Of a DNA stretch of 40,257 nucleotides, positions 18,278-27,188 are shown piece after piece. The translations under genes and the position numbers were made by a program. Source of the stretch: Synergistaceae bacterium (GTDB lineage Bacteria; Synergistota; Synergistia; Synergistales; Aminobacteriaceae). How positions within the stretch are numbered: position 1 is the first letter of the stretch; each line of letters starts with the position of its first letter. The notes beneath the pieces were generated by a model. The model did no database searches and was not told where the DNA came from. It saw nothing but the letters and a program-made list of their open reading frames with translations. The stretch is from NCBI GenBank assembly GCA_017451025.1, contig JAFSSM010000039.1, positions 1 to 40,257 on the forward strand. The letters run 5' to 3'.

Positions 18278-19023
18278 AGTTTGCGGCGGTAATAAGCTAT
18301 CTCGGCAAGAATTATTCGGGGTGGCAGGTTCAGCCCGATGCGCTGAGCGTGCAGGAAGTTCTGGAGGGAGTGCTCGCGAAAATCAACGAGGCACCAGTCA
18401 GAATCACAGGGGCAGGCCGGACAGACAGGGGCGTTAATGCTTGGGGGCAGGCCGCGTCGTTTTCGCTGGACAAGGACATAGCTCCCGAAAAGCTCAGGCT
18501 CGCAATGAACTTCTATCTGCCTGAGGATATACGGGTCATGAAGATTTTTGCGGTTCAGAGCGATTTTGACGCACGCAGGTCTGCACTTTGGAGGGAGTAT
18601 AGATATTTTGTGTGGCACGGCTGGGTGTGTCCTCCTGCGCTGAATAATTATGTGTGGTGGCGCAAGGGCAAAAACTGGGACATGGACATTGCACGAGAGG
18701 CATGCAGTATAATTCAGGGACGGCATAACTTCCGGGCTTTTTGCAGGGCCGGAGAATGCCCGGACGATCCATTCAGGACGATAGACCGACTCAAAATCAG
18801 GAACAGAGGCCCGCTCTCAATAATAACTGTCCGTGCTCAGTCGTTCTTGACCAACATGGTGCGGATAATCGTCGGAAATGTTAATGCTCTTGCTCTTGGG
18901 AAACAGTCCCTCGATTGGCTTGAAGGTCTTTTGTCGGGCGGAGAGCGGAGCGATTCTGCAATGACAGTACCGGCCTGCGGGTTGTGGTTCTGGAAAGTGA
19001 ATTACGGAAAGGAGTTAGCATGA
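18274..19023 (+). CDS. truA: tRNA pseudouridine synthase A
   Basis: 249 residues. TruA modifies uridines 38-40 of the tRNA anticodon arm. The catalytic aspartate lies in GAGRTDRGVNA (usual form AGRTDxGVHA), and RYFVWHG plus the conserved block GRHNFRAFC further support the call. ATG 18274 overlaps the hydrolase stop (ATGA) and its own stop overlaps the next start in the same way. In Firmicutes truA also follows ecfT, so the context agrees. Confidence 0.95.
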   Translation: MKFAAVISYLGKNYSGWQVQPDALSVQEVLEGVLAKINEAPVRITGAGRTDRGVNAWGQAASFSLDKDIAPEKLRLAMNFYLPEDIRVMKIFAVQSDFDARRSALWREYRYFVWHGWVCPPALNNYVWWRKGKNWDMDIAREACSIIQGRHNFRAFCRAGECPDDPFRTIDRLKIRNRGPLSIITVRAQSFLTNMVRIIVGNVNALALGKQSLDWLEGLLSGGERSDSAMTVPACGLWFWKVNYGKELA

Positions 19024-20120
19024 GCCTCATAGATGTTAAGGGATTGAGCAAGTCCTTCGGAAAGTTACAGGTGCTCCGTGATGTGAATCTCTCGGTTGAA
19101 GAGGGAGAACGCATAGCAATAATCGGAGGGTCAGGGTGCGGAAAAAGCGTGTTTCTGCGCTCGCTTGAGCTTCTGGAAATTCCAGACAGCGGCCACATTT
19201 TCATTGACGGCCAAGAAATCACGGCAAAGGGAGCTGACGTGAACAGAATACGCCGCAAAATGGGCATGGTCTACCAGAAATTTTATCTGTTCTCGCACAT
19301 GAACGTGATGGATAATCTGTGCCTGGCTCCCGTGAAACTCGCAGGAATTTCCAGGCAGGAAGCAGAAGCCCAAGCTATGGACTGGCTTGCGAAAGTCGGA
19401 CTTACCGCAAAAGCTCACGCAATGCCCGCGAATTTGTCCGGAGGCCAGCAGCAGAGAATAGCGATTTGCCGAAGCCTCATGATGAACCCGAAAGTCTTGC
19501 TGTTCGACGAGCCGACTAGTGCCCTTGACCCGACGATGGTGGGTGAAGTTCTGGCGATGATAAGGATGCTCACCAAGCACAGCATGACCATGTTAATCGT
19601 TACGCACGAGATGAACTTTGCACGTGAGGTTGCGGACAGGGTATTATTCTTCGCTGACGGGGGCATCTATGAGCAGGGGACTCCGGCAGAAATTTTTGAC
19701 TCTCCCAAGCGTGAAAAGACCATAGCGTTTATCCGCAAGCTCAAGTACTTTGCGTATGAGGTCAGGAACAGGAATTTTGACCTTATGGCACTTCATGGAG
19801 GCATAAGGAGTTTCGCGGAAAAGTACGGAATAAGTGCAAGGCTTGCGTACAGGCTGGAATTATGTTGTGAGGAACTGCTCTACGAGATGCTCGCAGGGTG
19901 TTATGCTGACGATGAGGCGGTGAAGATTGACGTTGAGGTGTCGTATTCGGAGGCCGATGGTTCGACAGCAATGATTATCACCAGCGGAGGAAGGAAGTTT
20001 GACCCGTTCAGCGTTGAGGACGACGATATCCACTTGGGAGTATCCATGCTGAGGAAGATTGCGAAAAACATTGCCTTCACGTTTTCTGAGGGAACAAACA
20101 GAATCGAGGTTGTCCTATGA
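19020..20120 (+). CDS. ABC transporter ATPase fused to an RsbW-like HATPase domain
   Basis: 366 residues. Residues 1-239 are an ABC ATPase of the polar amino acid (GlnQ-like) type: Walker A GGSGCGKS at 36-43, signature LSGGQQQR at 139-146, Walker B VLLFDEPTSALD, switch His in VTHE. Residues about 244-366 resemble an anti-sigma or serine kinase HATPase domain: an N-box-like helix (LELCCEELLYEML), a G1-like turn (SGGRKFDPF), a G2-like stretch (LGVSMLRKIAKNIAF) and a closing strand (NRIEVVL). The usual N-box Asn is not at its place, so kinase activity is doubtful. No permease or binding protein is nearby. Overlaps both neighbours by 4 nt. Confidence 0.85.
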   Translation: MSLIDVKGLSKSFGKLQVLRDVNLSVEEGERIAIIGGSGCGKSVFLRSLELLEIPDSGHIFIDGQEITAKGADVNRIRRKMGMVYQKFYLFSHMNVMDNLCLAPVKLAGISRQEAEAQAMDWLAKVGLTAKAHAMPANLSGGQQQRIAICRSLMMNPKVLLFDEPTSALDPTMVGEVLAMIRMLTKHSMTMLIVTHEMNFAREVADRVLFFADGGIYEQGTPAEIFDSPKREKTIAFIRKLKYFAYEVRNRNFDLMALHGGIRSFAEKYGISARLAYRLELCCEELLYEMLAGCYADDEAVKIDVEVSYSEADGSTAMIITSGGRKFDPFSVEDDDIHLGVSMLRKIAKNIAFTFSEGTNRIEVVL

Positions 20121-21220
20121 CGGAAATTCAGAGGGGATTTCGCGGCCCGCTGAGCAGTTATGCCGACGTAACACAGCCCATAACTGCGCAAATGTCTGTG
20201 TCCGGGCCGGGAAAGTACAAGTGCCAGTGCTGGAGCATCGACGAATCAGGATTATCGTCTGAACATGCACTGACCTTCTCGCTGGCGGATTTCCCGCCGA
20301 CAACTTCACGCATTCTCTTCACGGTCTGTGTTGACGGCGGAATGATGGGGGAAATTTCGTCGCTGACTTTCTCACTTGGCCAGGCACTGACGCTCTCAAT
20401 GACGGGGCAGGATTTCGGCAGCGAACGCGCAATCATTTTGTCGGAGCTTTACCGCAAAAATGGCGAATGGCGAATTTCTGCAACAGCTTCCGGCTTCAAC
20501 GGCGGGCTTGATGAGTTACTCATGAAGAGCGGTGCACGCCCTAAAGTCTCGCTCGAAAAGAAGCTAGAACACGGAGCACCCAAGCTCGTATCTCTGGCCA
20601 AGCCCCTCACCGTTGAACTCAGGAAACGGAACCTTCAGGAAATTACGGCACGTGTTGCTCTGGTTCTGGACAGCTCGCGCTCGATGTTCCAGCGTTACGC
20701 CAACGGCACAGTTCAGGAAATCGTGAACAAGACTCTGCCTCTGGCTGTACAGTTTGACGATGACGGGGAATTGGACTGCTGGTTCTACGGGACGACTTGC
20801 CGGAGAATGCCCGGCGTGAATATGTCGAACTATGAGCGTGCTGTGCCTGAAGACTGGCGTGGATTGATGCAAGAAATCGGAGGACAGACCAACGCCGCAG
20901 AAGTTATGCAGGAGATTATCGCTGAATACACTGGCAGCAAAATTCCGGCCTATGTCCTGTTCATCACTGACGGAGGCTTTACCAGCGAGCCGAGAGTCCG
21001 GAAGCTGCTCACTGAAGCGTCGAGTCTTCCTGTGTTCTGGCAGTTTGTGGGAATAGGAGGCAAATTAGGCGGAAGAGGCTACGGTATTCTGGAGAAGCTC
21101 AAGGGAATTATCGGCAATGCGGACTTCTTCACGCTGGATGACTTCATGACCGTGAACAGCGGCGAACTTTACGGAAGACTCCTCGACGAATTTCCTCACT
21201 GGCTCAAAACTACAGCCTGA
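20117..21220 (+). CDS. TerD-vWA domain protein (TerF-like)
   Basis: 367 residues. The N-terminal part (about 1-140) ends with the TerD-family block [19 protein letters not shown] plus [10 protein letters not shown]. The C-terminal part (about 175-365) is a vWA domain with MIDAS motif DSSRS at 185-189, the Thr in GGQTNAAE and the Asp in FITDGG, and closes with [11 protein letters not shown] and YGILEKL as in TerF-like proteins. These families belong to tellurite and stress-response systems with poorly known biochemistry. No terB, terC or terE is adjacent. It overlaps the ABC-HATPase gene by 4 nt, suggesting joint function. Confidence 0.82.
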   Translation: MTEIQRGFRGPLSSYADVTQPITAQMSVSGPGKYKCQCWSIDESGLSSEHALTFSLADFPPTTSRILFTVCVDGGMMGEISSLTFSLGQALTLSMTGQDFGSERAIILSELYRKNGEWRISATASGFNGGLDELLMKSGARPKVSLEKKLEHGAPKLVSLAKPLTVELRKRNLQEITARVALVLDSSRSMFQRYANGTVQEIVNKTLPLAVQFDDDGELDCWFYGTTCRRMPGVNMSNYERAVPEDWRGLMQEIGGQTNAAEVMQEIIAEYTGSKIPAYVLFITDGGFTSEPRVRKLLTEASSLPVFWQFVGIGGKLGGRGYGILEKLKGIIGNADFFTLDDFMTVNSGELYGRLLDEFPHWLKTTA

Positions 21221-23645
21221 ACTTGTGGATTATTCCGTTCAGCTCGGAGACAGCCTCCCTGCAGCCGTTCACCTGCTCAACGCTCCCGGAGGTCTCCTCC
21301 GACATTTCCGAAGTCTTGACGGCTATATCGCTCACTCCCTGTGCTGATTCGTGAATAGTGGTATCGATTTCCCTTATGGCCGCCGCAATGTTATCTATCT
21401 CCTCGTAAAGACTGTCTATGCTCTTCTTAACTGTCCCCATGCTGTTACCGAAAGTGTCAGCATCAGCCCTGTACTGTGTGCTTACTTTCCCGAACTCCTG
21501 ATAGTCCGCCATAACATTGCTCTCGAGAAATTCTGTCGTCTGGTTCAGGCAGGCCGCCATCTGTCCAACCGCACCGTTTACTTCCTCAATAATGACGTTG
21601 ATATTCTTGGCAACATCCGAAGTCTGTCCGGCCAAGTTCCGAATCTCCTTAGCCACAACAGCAAATCCTCGTCCCGCCTCTCCTGCGCGCGAAGCCTCAA
21701 TCGATGCATTCAGCGATAGCATTCCTGTCTGAGTAGATATAGACATGATAGTTCCGATAAGCTCGTTGATTTTGTTCACGGCCTGCGATGAAGTGATTGC
21801 CTCTTCGGATCTGGCCTTAACCTCCGCGTAAAGTTCCGCTGTCCTTCTGCCCGCCTTCTCAGTCGCCGAAGCAAGCTCATTCGCCCTGACCAGCACCTCA
21901 CCTGAAAGCTCGGTGCCCTTCTCCGCAAGTTCGTCTATGCTACGTGCGTGTTCCTTCACGCTGTCGGCCTTCTGGGTCATCGTTTCGGCATTGGCGGCGG
22001 TCTCCTGCATTCCTGCAGCAAGTTCCTCAACTACTGTTGAGTTGCTCTCGCACTTCCGTCCTATGCTGTCTATCATCCGCTTCAAGTCGCTAACGTCCGA
22101 CTCTATGCTCGTCTCAGTTTCGGAGATTGCCGCAACAATTTCGTGCAGGATATTTCTTGTAGTCGCAAGTGCCCTCGCAATAATTCCTATCTCGTCAGAA
22201 CGACTCTCCAGTTTCGCAGCTTCGGGAGTGTCCGAGAAATCCAGTTTTGCGGTCTTGGTGATAATTGGCAGAAGTTTGTTTAGGGCATTCAGCATCCACA
22301 CAGTGAACAGGTACACCAGAACTATGGAGATAATTTCGCACAGGAAGCCGTAGAGAATTAGCGACTTCTTCATTTTCGCGACATCAGTCATCATTGCATT
22401 CCTGTCCGCCGTAACAATTACTATATTCCCCGATTTCGTGAAGGCATAGCCTGCCGCCTTCAACGCTCCATGATATTCATAGACACATGATCCGTCTGCA
22501 ACTTCACGTCCTGCTCTCAGTTCCGCAACTATTCCCCTAACTGCCGCATTCTCTACAGGTTTCCCTATCTTGGCCGCATCCTTGTGGTACAGCATTGTTC
22601 CTGAAGGCGAGACCATGTAGGCATAAGACCCAGCAACTCCGTCCATTCTGATTCCGCCGATAAGTTTTCCGTAGTCAATCACTATCAGCTTGTCGTAGTC
22701 TGCCGTAACCAGAACGATATTTCCCGTGTCGGTGAAGGAATAGCCCGCAAGTTTCAAGGCTCCCCTGTATTCGTAGATGACGTAGCCGTCAGTAACTCTC
22801 TTCCCTGCCTGAATATCAGCGACTATTCCTTTGACTGCCTCGTTCTCTACGGGTTTCCCTATTTTTGCGGAATCCGTGTGCCATAGCATCGTTCCGTAGG
22901 GAGAGACCATGTACGCATAAGAACCTTCCACACCGTCAATGTGAATATTCCCGAGCAGAGAATCGTAGTCTATCTTCATGAACTCGTTGTAGTCCGCCGT
23001 AACGATAAGGATATTTCCGTCCGCAGTGAAGGCATAGCCCGCAAGTTTGAGCGCGTTCTTGTACTCGTAGAGCACTGAGCCGTTCGGAACTGTAAAGCCT
23101 ATTTGGAGATCGTTGACGATTCCCCTTACTGCGGCATTCTCGACAGGCTGGCCTATCTTGTCGGGGCTGGGATGCCAGAGCATTTTACCTGTTGGTGAGA
23201 CCATGTACGCATAGGACCCCTTTACGTCCTTAATCGTTATGTCCTTCAGAATTGAGTCCAGTGCCTCGCGCGAAAGTTTTCCTGCTGTTGAGGCCAGGTT
23301 AATGCTCATTGCGGCTTCTTCTGCTAAGTTCTGCGCATAGGACTTGTAGACGGATTCGCCGAACCTGCGCGAAAAATTGATTGACACTGCGGCCTCCTGC
23401 GCAAGGTTCTTAGCGTAACCGCCGTATGCTTCTTTTCCGAAGTCTGTTGCGAAATCTACACCGTTGGCGGCTTCTTCTGCGAGGTTCTGTGCGTAATTGA
23501 GATATGTGGCCTCCATAGTTACGGAAGCACGGTTTGAAGCTACGAGTACCTGAACAGCAACTGAGATGAGGACGATTGCGCTGATAAGAAGTGCAATTTT
23601 TGTACTCATTCTCGAGAAAAAAGACAGTTCACCCTTATTATTCAT
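21210..23645 (-). CDS. Methyl-accepting chemotaxis protein with three tandem sensory repeats
   Basis: 811 residues. Transmembrane helix 1 is near residues 15-36; residues 44-120 hold helical repeats around QNLAEEAA; residues 141-419 hold three near-identical 98-residue Cache-like units (each with [12 protein letters not shown][KQ]PVEN and a VTAD end); helix 2 is near 428-452, then a HAMP-like region. The signalling hairpin [20 protein letters not shown] is canonical. It should sense a small ligand outside the membrane and signal to CheA. ATG 23645 is chosen because GGAGGG lies just upstream; a longer start at 23687 is possible. Its 3' end overlaps the convergent TerD-vWA gene by 11 bp. Confidence 0.95.
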   Translation of the reverse strand: MNNKGELSFFSRMSTKIALLISAIVLISVAVQVLVASNRASVTMEATYLNYAQNLAEEAANGVDFATDFGKEAYGGYAKNLAQEAAVSINFSRRFGESVYKSYAQNLAEEAAMSINLASTAGKLSREALDSILKDITIKDVKGSYAYMVSPTGKMLWHPSPDKIGQPVENAAVRGIVNDLQIGFTVPNGSVLYEYKNALKLAGYAFTADGNILIVTADYNEFMKIDYDSLLGNIHIDGVEGSYAYMVSPYGTMLWHTDSAKIGKPVENEAVKGIVADIQAGKRVTDGYVIYEYRGALKLAGYSFTDTGNIVLVTADYDKLIVIDYGKLIGGIRMDGVAGSYAYMVSPSGTMLYHKDAAKIGKPVENAAVRGIVAELRAGREVADGSCVYEYHGALKAAGYAFTKSGNIVIVTADRNAMMTDVAKMKKSLILYGFLCEIISIVLVYLFTVWMLNALNKLLPIITKTAKLDFSDTPEAAKLESRSDEIGIIARALATTRNILHEIVAAISETETSIESDVSDLKRMIDSIGRKCESNSTVVEELAAGMQETAANAETMTQKADSVKEHARSIDELAEKGTELSGEVLVRANELASATEKAGRRTAELYAEVKARSEEAITSSQAVNKINELIGTIMSISTQTGMLSLNASIEASRAGEAGRGFAVVAKEIRNLAGQTSDVAKNINVIIEEVNGAVGQMAACLNQTTEFLESNVMADYQEFGKVSTQYRADADTFGNSMGTVKKSIDSLYEEIDNIAAAIREIDTTIHESAQGVSDIAVKTSEMSEETSGSVEQVNGCREAVSELNGIIHKFRL
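22389..23225 (-). repeat. Three tandem 294-bp coding repeats (sensor units of the chemoreceptor)
   Basis: Residues 141-238, 239-336 and 337 to about 419 of the chemoreceptor repeat with a period of 98 residues (294 bp). Every unit has GSYAYMVSP, a ML[WY]H turn, KIG[KQ]PVEN, a YEY strand, a LKLAGY-like strand and GNI[LV][IL]VTAD. The third copy stops short of the linking segment (DYxxLxGxIxxDG) that joins the first two. Confidence 0.9.
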
Positions 23646-23737
23646 TAGTGCTTCCCTCCGGCACAATGGAATTATTAGGAGATTCATTCAAGGTGATAAT
23701 ATTATACATACACAAAACTAGAATGAGGTGATTTAGG
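23646..23737. promoter_or_regulatory. Divergent intergenic region with AT-rich promoter core
   Basis: This 92-bp gap separates the chemoreceptor and the protease, which are read away from each other, so it must hold promoters for both. An AT-rich palindrome-like core (ATAATATTAT near 23696-23705) could supply -10 elements on either strand. No clear -35 boxes or operator repeats are visible. Good ribosome sites occur at both edges (GGAGGG for the minus gene, GAGGTG for the plus gene). Confidence 0.45.
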
Positions 23738-25030
23738 TTGTACAGAAAAATATTAGCGTCAATTTTGGGAGTGCTGGTCTGCGCAAGTGCGGCTGGTGCA
23801 CTTCCTTCACGCTATGACCTCAGGGATTACGGCAGAGTTACGGGCATCAAGAATCAGGGAGTGCCCGGACCGTGCTGGGCATTCGCGGCACTCGGAGCAA
23901 TGGAAAGCAATTACCTGACGCAGAACTTGGGGAAAGAACCTGACCTATCGGAGATGCAGTTAGCGTTCTACACGTACAAAGACCCCGACAGCAAACGCAA
24001 TTTTTCTCCGCTGCACAACTCGGGTACACTGAGGCTTGAGGGAGATATGTTTAGGGCGGCGGCATTCCTGATGAGACTATCAGGCCCTACGGACGAAAAG
24101 AATTTGCGCTACAATACCAACATGCCGGATTCCGAGAAGAAGGCTCTATCGAGAAAATCCCCCGAGAGCTTCAAGAGAAGTATGCGGCTTCGTGATGCAT
24201 ATTTTCTTGCTGGCGGCCAGGCCCTTAACGACACCCTCAGGAAGGAATTAATCATGAAGCACGGGGCAATCGCCGTGAGCATGTACAGCGACCCGCTCAA
24301 GTACCATATGCGCAACAAGCACTACACGTACTACAATCCCGAACACGGGAAAGAGACAGACCACGAAGTCCTGATAATCGGCTGGGACGATGATTTCCCG
24401 ATGGACAACTTCAAGCCGCACCCTTCACGCAATGGCGCTTGGCTGGTCAAAAATTCGTGGGGAACCATGCGCGGCAACGAGGACGGGTATTTCTGGATGT
24501 CCTATGACCAGCACACTTGGGGAGGTACTGCGTTCATCGTCGAGAGGGCTAACCCAAAACTCAAGCATTACGGCTACGATGACTTGGGTTATTGCGGGCA
24601 GGCAAATTATTCTTGGGGAGCAAACATCTTCAAGACCGAAGGCTCAAAGGAGACCCTCAAGGAAGCAGCTTTCTACGCTCCGAATAATAATCTGGGCTAT
24701 GAGCTTTACGTGTACGATCTTGGCTACAAAATTCCGTTCTCACCGATTGCTGGAAAATTAGTATCGAGTACCAGCGGCAGCATAAAACTCGCAGGCTACT
24801 ACACGATAACTCTTCCTGAGAGCGTGAGCCTTAAAGGCAGTCAGTATTTTTCTGTTGTGCTGAAATTATCGCGGGGCAATTTCCCTGTTGAGAAGGCACG
24901 TGCTTATTATTCTGGCAATGCTCAGGTGAACGAACGGGAAAGCTATTTTTCCAAAGACGGCAAGGTCTGGGTTGATGGAATAACCATAAAATCAAATGCC
25001 TGTGTCAAGGCTTTCACGATAACCAGATAA
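23738..25030 (+). CDS. Secreted papain-family (C1) cysteine protease with lectin-like C-terminus
   Basis: 430 residues. A signal peptide (about 1-21, ending SAAGA) is followed by the protease: oxyanion Gln40 in IKNQG, catalytic Cys46 in GPCWAFAALGAMESN, His209 in TDHEVLIIGWDDD and Asn239 in WLVKNSWG. The region after about 285 (GYDDLGYCGQANY, YELYVYDLG) resembles the lectin-like domain often found with such bacterial proteases. The substrate is unknown; no C-terminal membrane anchor is seen, so it may be released or periplasmic. The start is TTG 23738 with GAGGTG at 7-nt spacing. Confidence 0.92.
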   Translation: MYRKILASILGVLVCASAAGALPSRYDLRDYGRVTGIKNQGVPGPCWAFAALGAMESNYLTQNLGKEPDLSEMQLAFYTYKDPDSKRNFSPLHNSGTLRLEGDMFRAAAFLMRLSGPTDEKNLRYNTNMPDSEKKALSRKSPESFKRSMRLRDAYFLAGGQALNDTLRKELIMKHGAIAVSMYSDPLKYHMRNKHYTYYNPEHGKETDHEVLIIGWDDDFPMDNFKPHPSRNGAWLVKNSWGTMRGNEDGYFWMSYDQHTWGGTAFIVERANPKLKHYGYDDLGYCGQANYSWGANIFKTEGSKETLKEAAFYAPNNNLGYELYVYDLGYKIPFSPIAGKLVSSTSGSIKLAGYYTITLPESVSLKGSQYFSVVLKLSRGNFPVEKARAYYSGNAQVNERESYFSKDGKVWVDGITIKSNACVKAFTITR

Positions 25031-25043
25031 CGAACAACGAAAA

Positions 25044-25078
25044 TCCCCCCTGCCATTTCGACAAGGGGGAATTTTTTT
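25044..25078 (+). terminator. Rho-independent terminator after the C1 protease
   Basis: TCCCCCC at 25044-25050 pairs with AGGGGGA at 25064-25070, followed by a run of T (25072-25078). It lies 13 bp after the protease stop and 21 bp before the end of the convergent minus-strand gene, so it probably serves the plus strand and may also slow the opposite transcript. Confidence 0.85.
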
Positions 25079-25099
25079 GTGTTTTGTGCGGGGGACGGA

Positions 25100-25660
25100 C
25101 TACTCTGCTTTCTCTGCGGGAACTTCTGGAACTGCTTCTGCCTTAGGTGCGGGAGGAACGTTGCGGTTAAGTTCCTGCTGTTTCCTGAACTCCTCGATAC
25201 GTTCAATCTTCTTCCCGAACTTCCACATATCTATTTCCTGCTCGGCCTTCTGAATCTGAGCGAATATAGCAACAGCTTTATCCTTGTTGACGGGCTTTTC
25301 GGAGAGTGCAGCGTCAAGGTCAATCCTCAGCTTTGCGGCCTCGACAGCCTTAGCCTTAATTTCTTCGGGCATATCCGGCGCAAACATCATTCCTCTGCGT
25401 TCGCCGCGTCTTCCGCACATTTCGCGCGGACCTCTTCCCTCAAACGGTGCGGGAGGCATTCCTGCCGGGCCTCTGCCCTCAAACTGCCTGCCCATACGCT
25501 GGTCAACGTTGGAACCGGGCATGTTCTGGGCGGCCTGTACTCCCTGACCCTGATTCATCGGGAGCCTGCGGGAATTGTCGCGTCCCTTAGGCTGGGCTAA
25601 TGCTGCTCCTGCTGCGAAAACTACACACACTACTGCTACAACTGCTAATACTTTCTTCAT
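25100..25660 (-). CDS. Secreted Spy/CpxP-like periplasmic protein
   Basis: 186 residues with a signal peptide (MKKVLAVVAVVCVVFAAGAALA, cleavage near residue 22). The middle is rich in Gly, Arg, Met and Pro with the repeat [QP]FEGRGP. The C-terminal half (about 94-165) is a charged helical segment (EEIKAKAVEAAKLRIDLDAA, AQIQKAEQEIDMWKFGKKI) like the helical hairpins of Spy, CpxP or ZraP, periplasmic chaperones and metal-stress proteins. It ends in a Pro/Ala/Glu tail. AAGGAGG precedes ATG 25660. The family assignment is by architecture only. It is the last of three secreted-protein genes on this strand. Confidence 0.65.
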   Translation of the reverse strand: MKKVLAVVAVVCVVFAAGAALAQPKGRDNSRRLPMNQGQGVQAAQNMPGSNVDQRMGRQFEGRGPAGMPPAPFEGRGPREMCGRRGERRGMMFAPDMPEEIKAKAVEAAKLRIDLDAALSEKPVNKDKAVAIFAQIQKAEQEIDMWKFGKKIERIEEFRKQQELNRNVPPAPKAEAVPEVPAEKAE

Positions 25661-25687
25661 GATATATTCCTCCTTAGAATTTATGTG

Positions 25688-25996
25688 CTATTTACTTTTT
25701 GGGGGCATAGGCAGCCTCTTGTCCCCACTCATCGGCGGGCGTTTACCGTCAAACTTAGGCAGTCTCTTATCCCCGCTCATGGGCGGACGCTTCTTGCCGT
25801 CAAACTCCGGCGGCTTCTTGTCGAAAGATGGTGCTCCTTTCGGCGGAAGGGGCGGACGTTCTCCCTGCTGAAACTCCATCGGCGGCTTCTTGGTGCTGGT
25901 GGTCGCCGCGTACTTCGGCATATCTTTTGCCAGTGCTGTACCTGCTATTCCAAGTACTCCTGCTAAAACTAAACCTGCTGCTACTTTACTCTTCAT
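25688..25996 (-). CDS. Small secreted Pro/Lys-rich repeat protein
   Basis: 102 residues. A signal peptide (ending GIAGTALA, residue 23) precedes a low-complexity region with the tandem unit PPMSGDKRLPKFDGK / PPMSGDKRLPMPP and KKPPEFDGK. The mature part is strongly basic and proline-rich, so it is probably extended and unfolded. I do not recognise the family. ATG 25996 has AAAGGAG at 9-nt spacing; an upstream in-frame start at 26017 would spoil the signal peptide. Lies 27 bp before the Spy-like gene, likely co-transcribed with it. Confidence 0.7.
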   Translation of the reverse strand: MKSKVAAGLVLAGVLGIAGTALAKDMPKYAATTSTKKPPMEFQQGERPPLPPKGAPSFDKKPPEFDGKKRPPMSGDKRLPKFDGKRPPMSGDKRLPMPPKSK

Positions 25997-26017
25997 GATT
26001 ACTGCTCCTTTCTGCAA

Positions 26018-26404
26018 TTACCATCTCGGCGGCGGAGGCATATGTCTTGGTCCGTGCGGATGGTGAGGCGGCTGTGGAGGCATATATCCCTGAGGGCCTC
26101 CAGGTCCGAAATTGTGCCGGTCTCCTGCAAAGTGCATCTGAGGGGGCGGCATGTGTCCTCTTGGCCCGGCCTGCGGCGGCGGCATATGCCCTCGCGGGCC
26201 TCCCTGCGGAAGGGGCGGTGGCGGAGGAGTTCCGGGTCCTCCCTGCGGATAACCGTACCCGCCTGCGTCGTCATGGTTGCGGCTGAAAACTATATCTACC
26301 TTGTCAAGCTCGATACCTCCTGCTCTCGCTGGAAGGCTTCCGCAAATTACGCTTCCTGCTATTGCGACTGCTAAAGCTGCTGCATACTTCCTTGTGTGCT
26401 TCAT
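26018..26404 (-). CDS. Small secreted His/Pro/Gly-rich protein
   Basis: 128 residues. A signal peptide (ending SLPARA, near residue 28) is followed by a short folded-looking stretch (GIELDKVDIVFSRNHDD) and then a low-complexity tail with repeated RGHMPPPQ, QGYMPP and a final histidine cluster (PPHHPHGPRHMPPPP). Histidine and methionine spacing suggests binding of copper, nickel or zinc in the periplasm, but this is inference. ATG 26404 is set by AAGGAGG; the longer start at 26428 lies before that site. It is the gene next to the divergent response regulator. Confidence 0.7.
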   Translation of the reverse strand: MKHTRKYAAALAVAIAGSVICGSLPARAGGIELDKVDIVFSRNHDDAGGYGYPQGGPGTPPPPPLPQGGPRGHMPPPQAGPRGHMPPPQMHFAGDRHNFGPGGPQGYMPPQPPHHPHGPRHMPPPPRW

Positions 26405-26504
26405 TTTTGTTCGACCTCCTTGCTTCAACGCTGATAGAATAACTCTGTTTTATGAACGCAATGTGAAATGAAAATGTGATTCTTGTGAAGGAGGCTGTTG
26501 TTTC
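26405..26504. promoter_or_regulatory. Divergent promoter region with TGTGA repeats
   Basis: A 100-bp gap between the secreted-protein operon (minus) and the response regulator (plus). AATGTGA occurs at 26460-26466 and again at 26473-26479 (13-bp step), with a third TGTGA at 26484-26488, next to the regulator's ribosome site. Direct repeats are the usual binding pattern of OmpR-type regulators, so these are candidate autoregulatory sites. Promoter hexamers cannot be assigned with confidence. Confidence 0.35.
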
Positions 26505-27188
26505 ATGAAACTCTTGATTGTTGAGGACGAAGCCGCTATCGCTGAAGTCCTCTGCGCTTACGCCAAACGTGAAGGCTACGATACCGTTTATGCCGCCGAC
26601 GGGTTGTCCGCAATAGACATCTTCACTCATGACGATATTGACCTGGTGATTCTTGACCTGATGCTACCGAAACTCAGCGGAGAAGAAGTGTGCAGGAGAA
26701 TACGCGAGAAGTCCAGCGTACCCATCATCATGCTTACGGCCAAGTCCAGCGAGTCGGACGTGGTTGAAGGTCTTGATCTGGGTGCGAATGATTACGTCGC
26801 AAAACCATTCAGCCCGCGTGTACTGATGGCCAGAGTCAGGGCACAGCTCCGGCCAAGAGAATCCAGAGGGAATATTGCGTCAGGAGTATGTGCTGACGGA
26901 AGGATCGAGATTGACCCCGAAAGAGTCGAAATACGCAAGGACGGAACGCCAATTCCCGTAACTAAGAGCGAGTTCCTTATTTTCTCGACGCTGGCTTCGC
27001 GTCCGATTCGCACATGGTCGCGTGAAGAGATAATCCGTACCGCACTGGGTGATGATTACGACGGCTTCGACAGGACCATTGACACGTACATTAAGAACCT
27101 CCGCAAAAAATTAGCCGAACCTGGCCACGAAAACGGCTGGATAAAGACCGTTTACGGTTTTGGCTACAGGTTCGACGATGAAAAATAG
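26505..27188 (+). CDS. OmpR/PhoB-family response regulator
   Basis: 227 residues. The receiver domain has acidic pocket VEDEA, phospho-acceptor Asp51 in LVILDLMLPKLSG, the Thr in IIMLTAK and Lys100 in YVAKPFS. The winged-helix output domain follows (LIFSTLASRPIRTWSREEI, ending IKTVYGFGYRFDD). It should bind DNA repeats as a dimer when phosphorylated by the kinase downstream. GAAGGAGG precedes ATG 26505. The gene overlaps the kinase by 11 nt. Divergent secreted-protein genes are its likeliest targets. Confidence 0.95.
   Translation: MKLLIVEDEAAIAEVLCAYAKREGYDTVYAADGLSAIDIFTHDDIDLVILDLMLPKLSGEEVCRRIREKSSVPIIMLTAKSSESDVVEGLDLGANDYVAKPFSPRVLMARVRAQLRPRESRGNIASGVCADGRIEIDPERVEIRKDGTPIPVTKSEFLIFSTLASRPIRTWSREEIIRTALGDDYDGFDRTIDTYIKNLRKKLAEPGHENGWIKTVYGFGYRFDDEK

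Noticed and set aside
19020-20120. Ordinary glutamine/amino-acid importer ATPase
   Set aside because: The ATPase half matches, but the protein carries an extra HATPase-like domain of about 120 residues and no permease or binding-protein gene is present.
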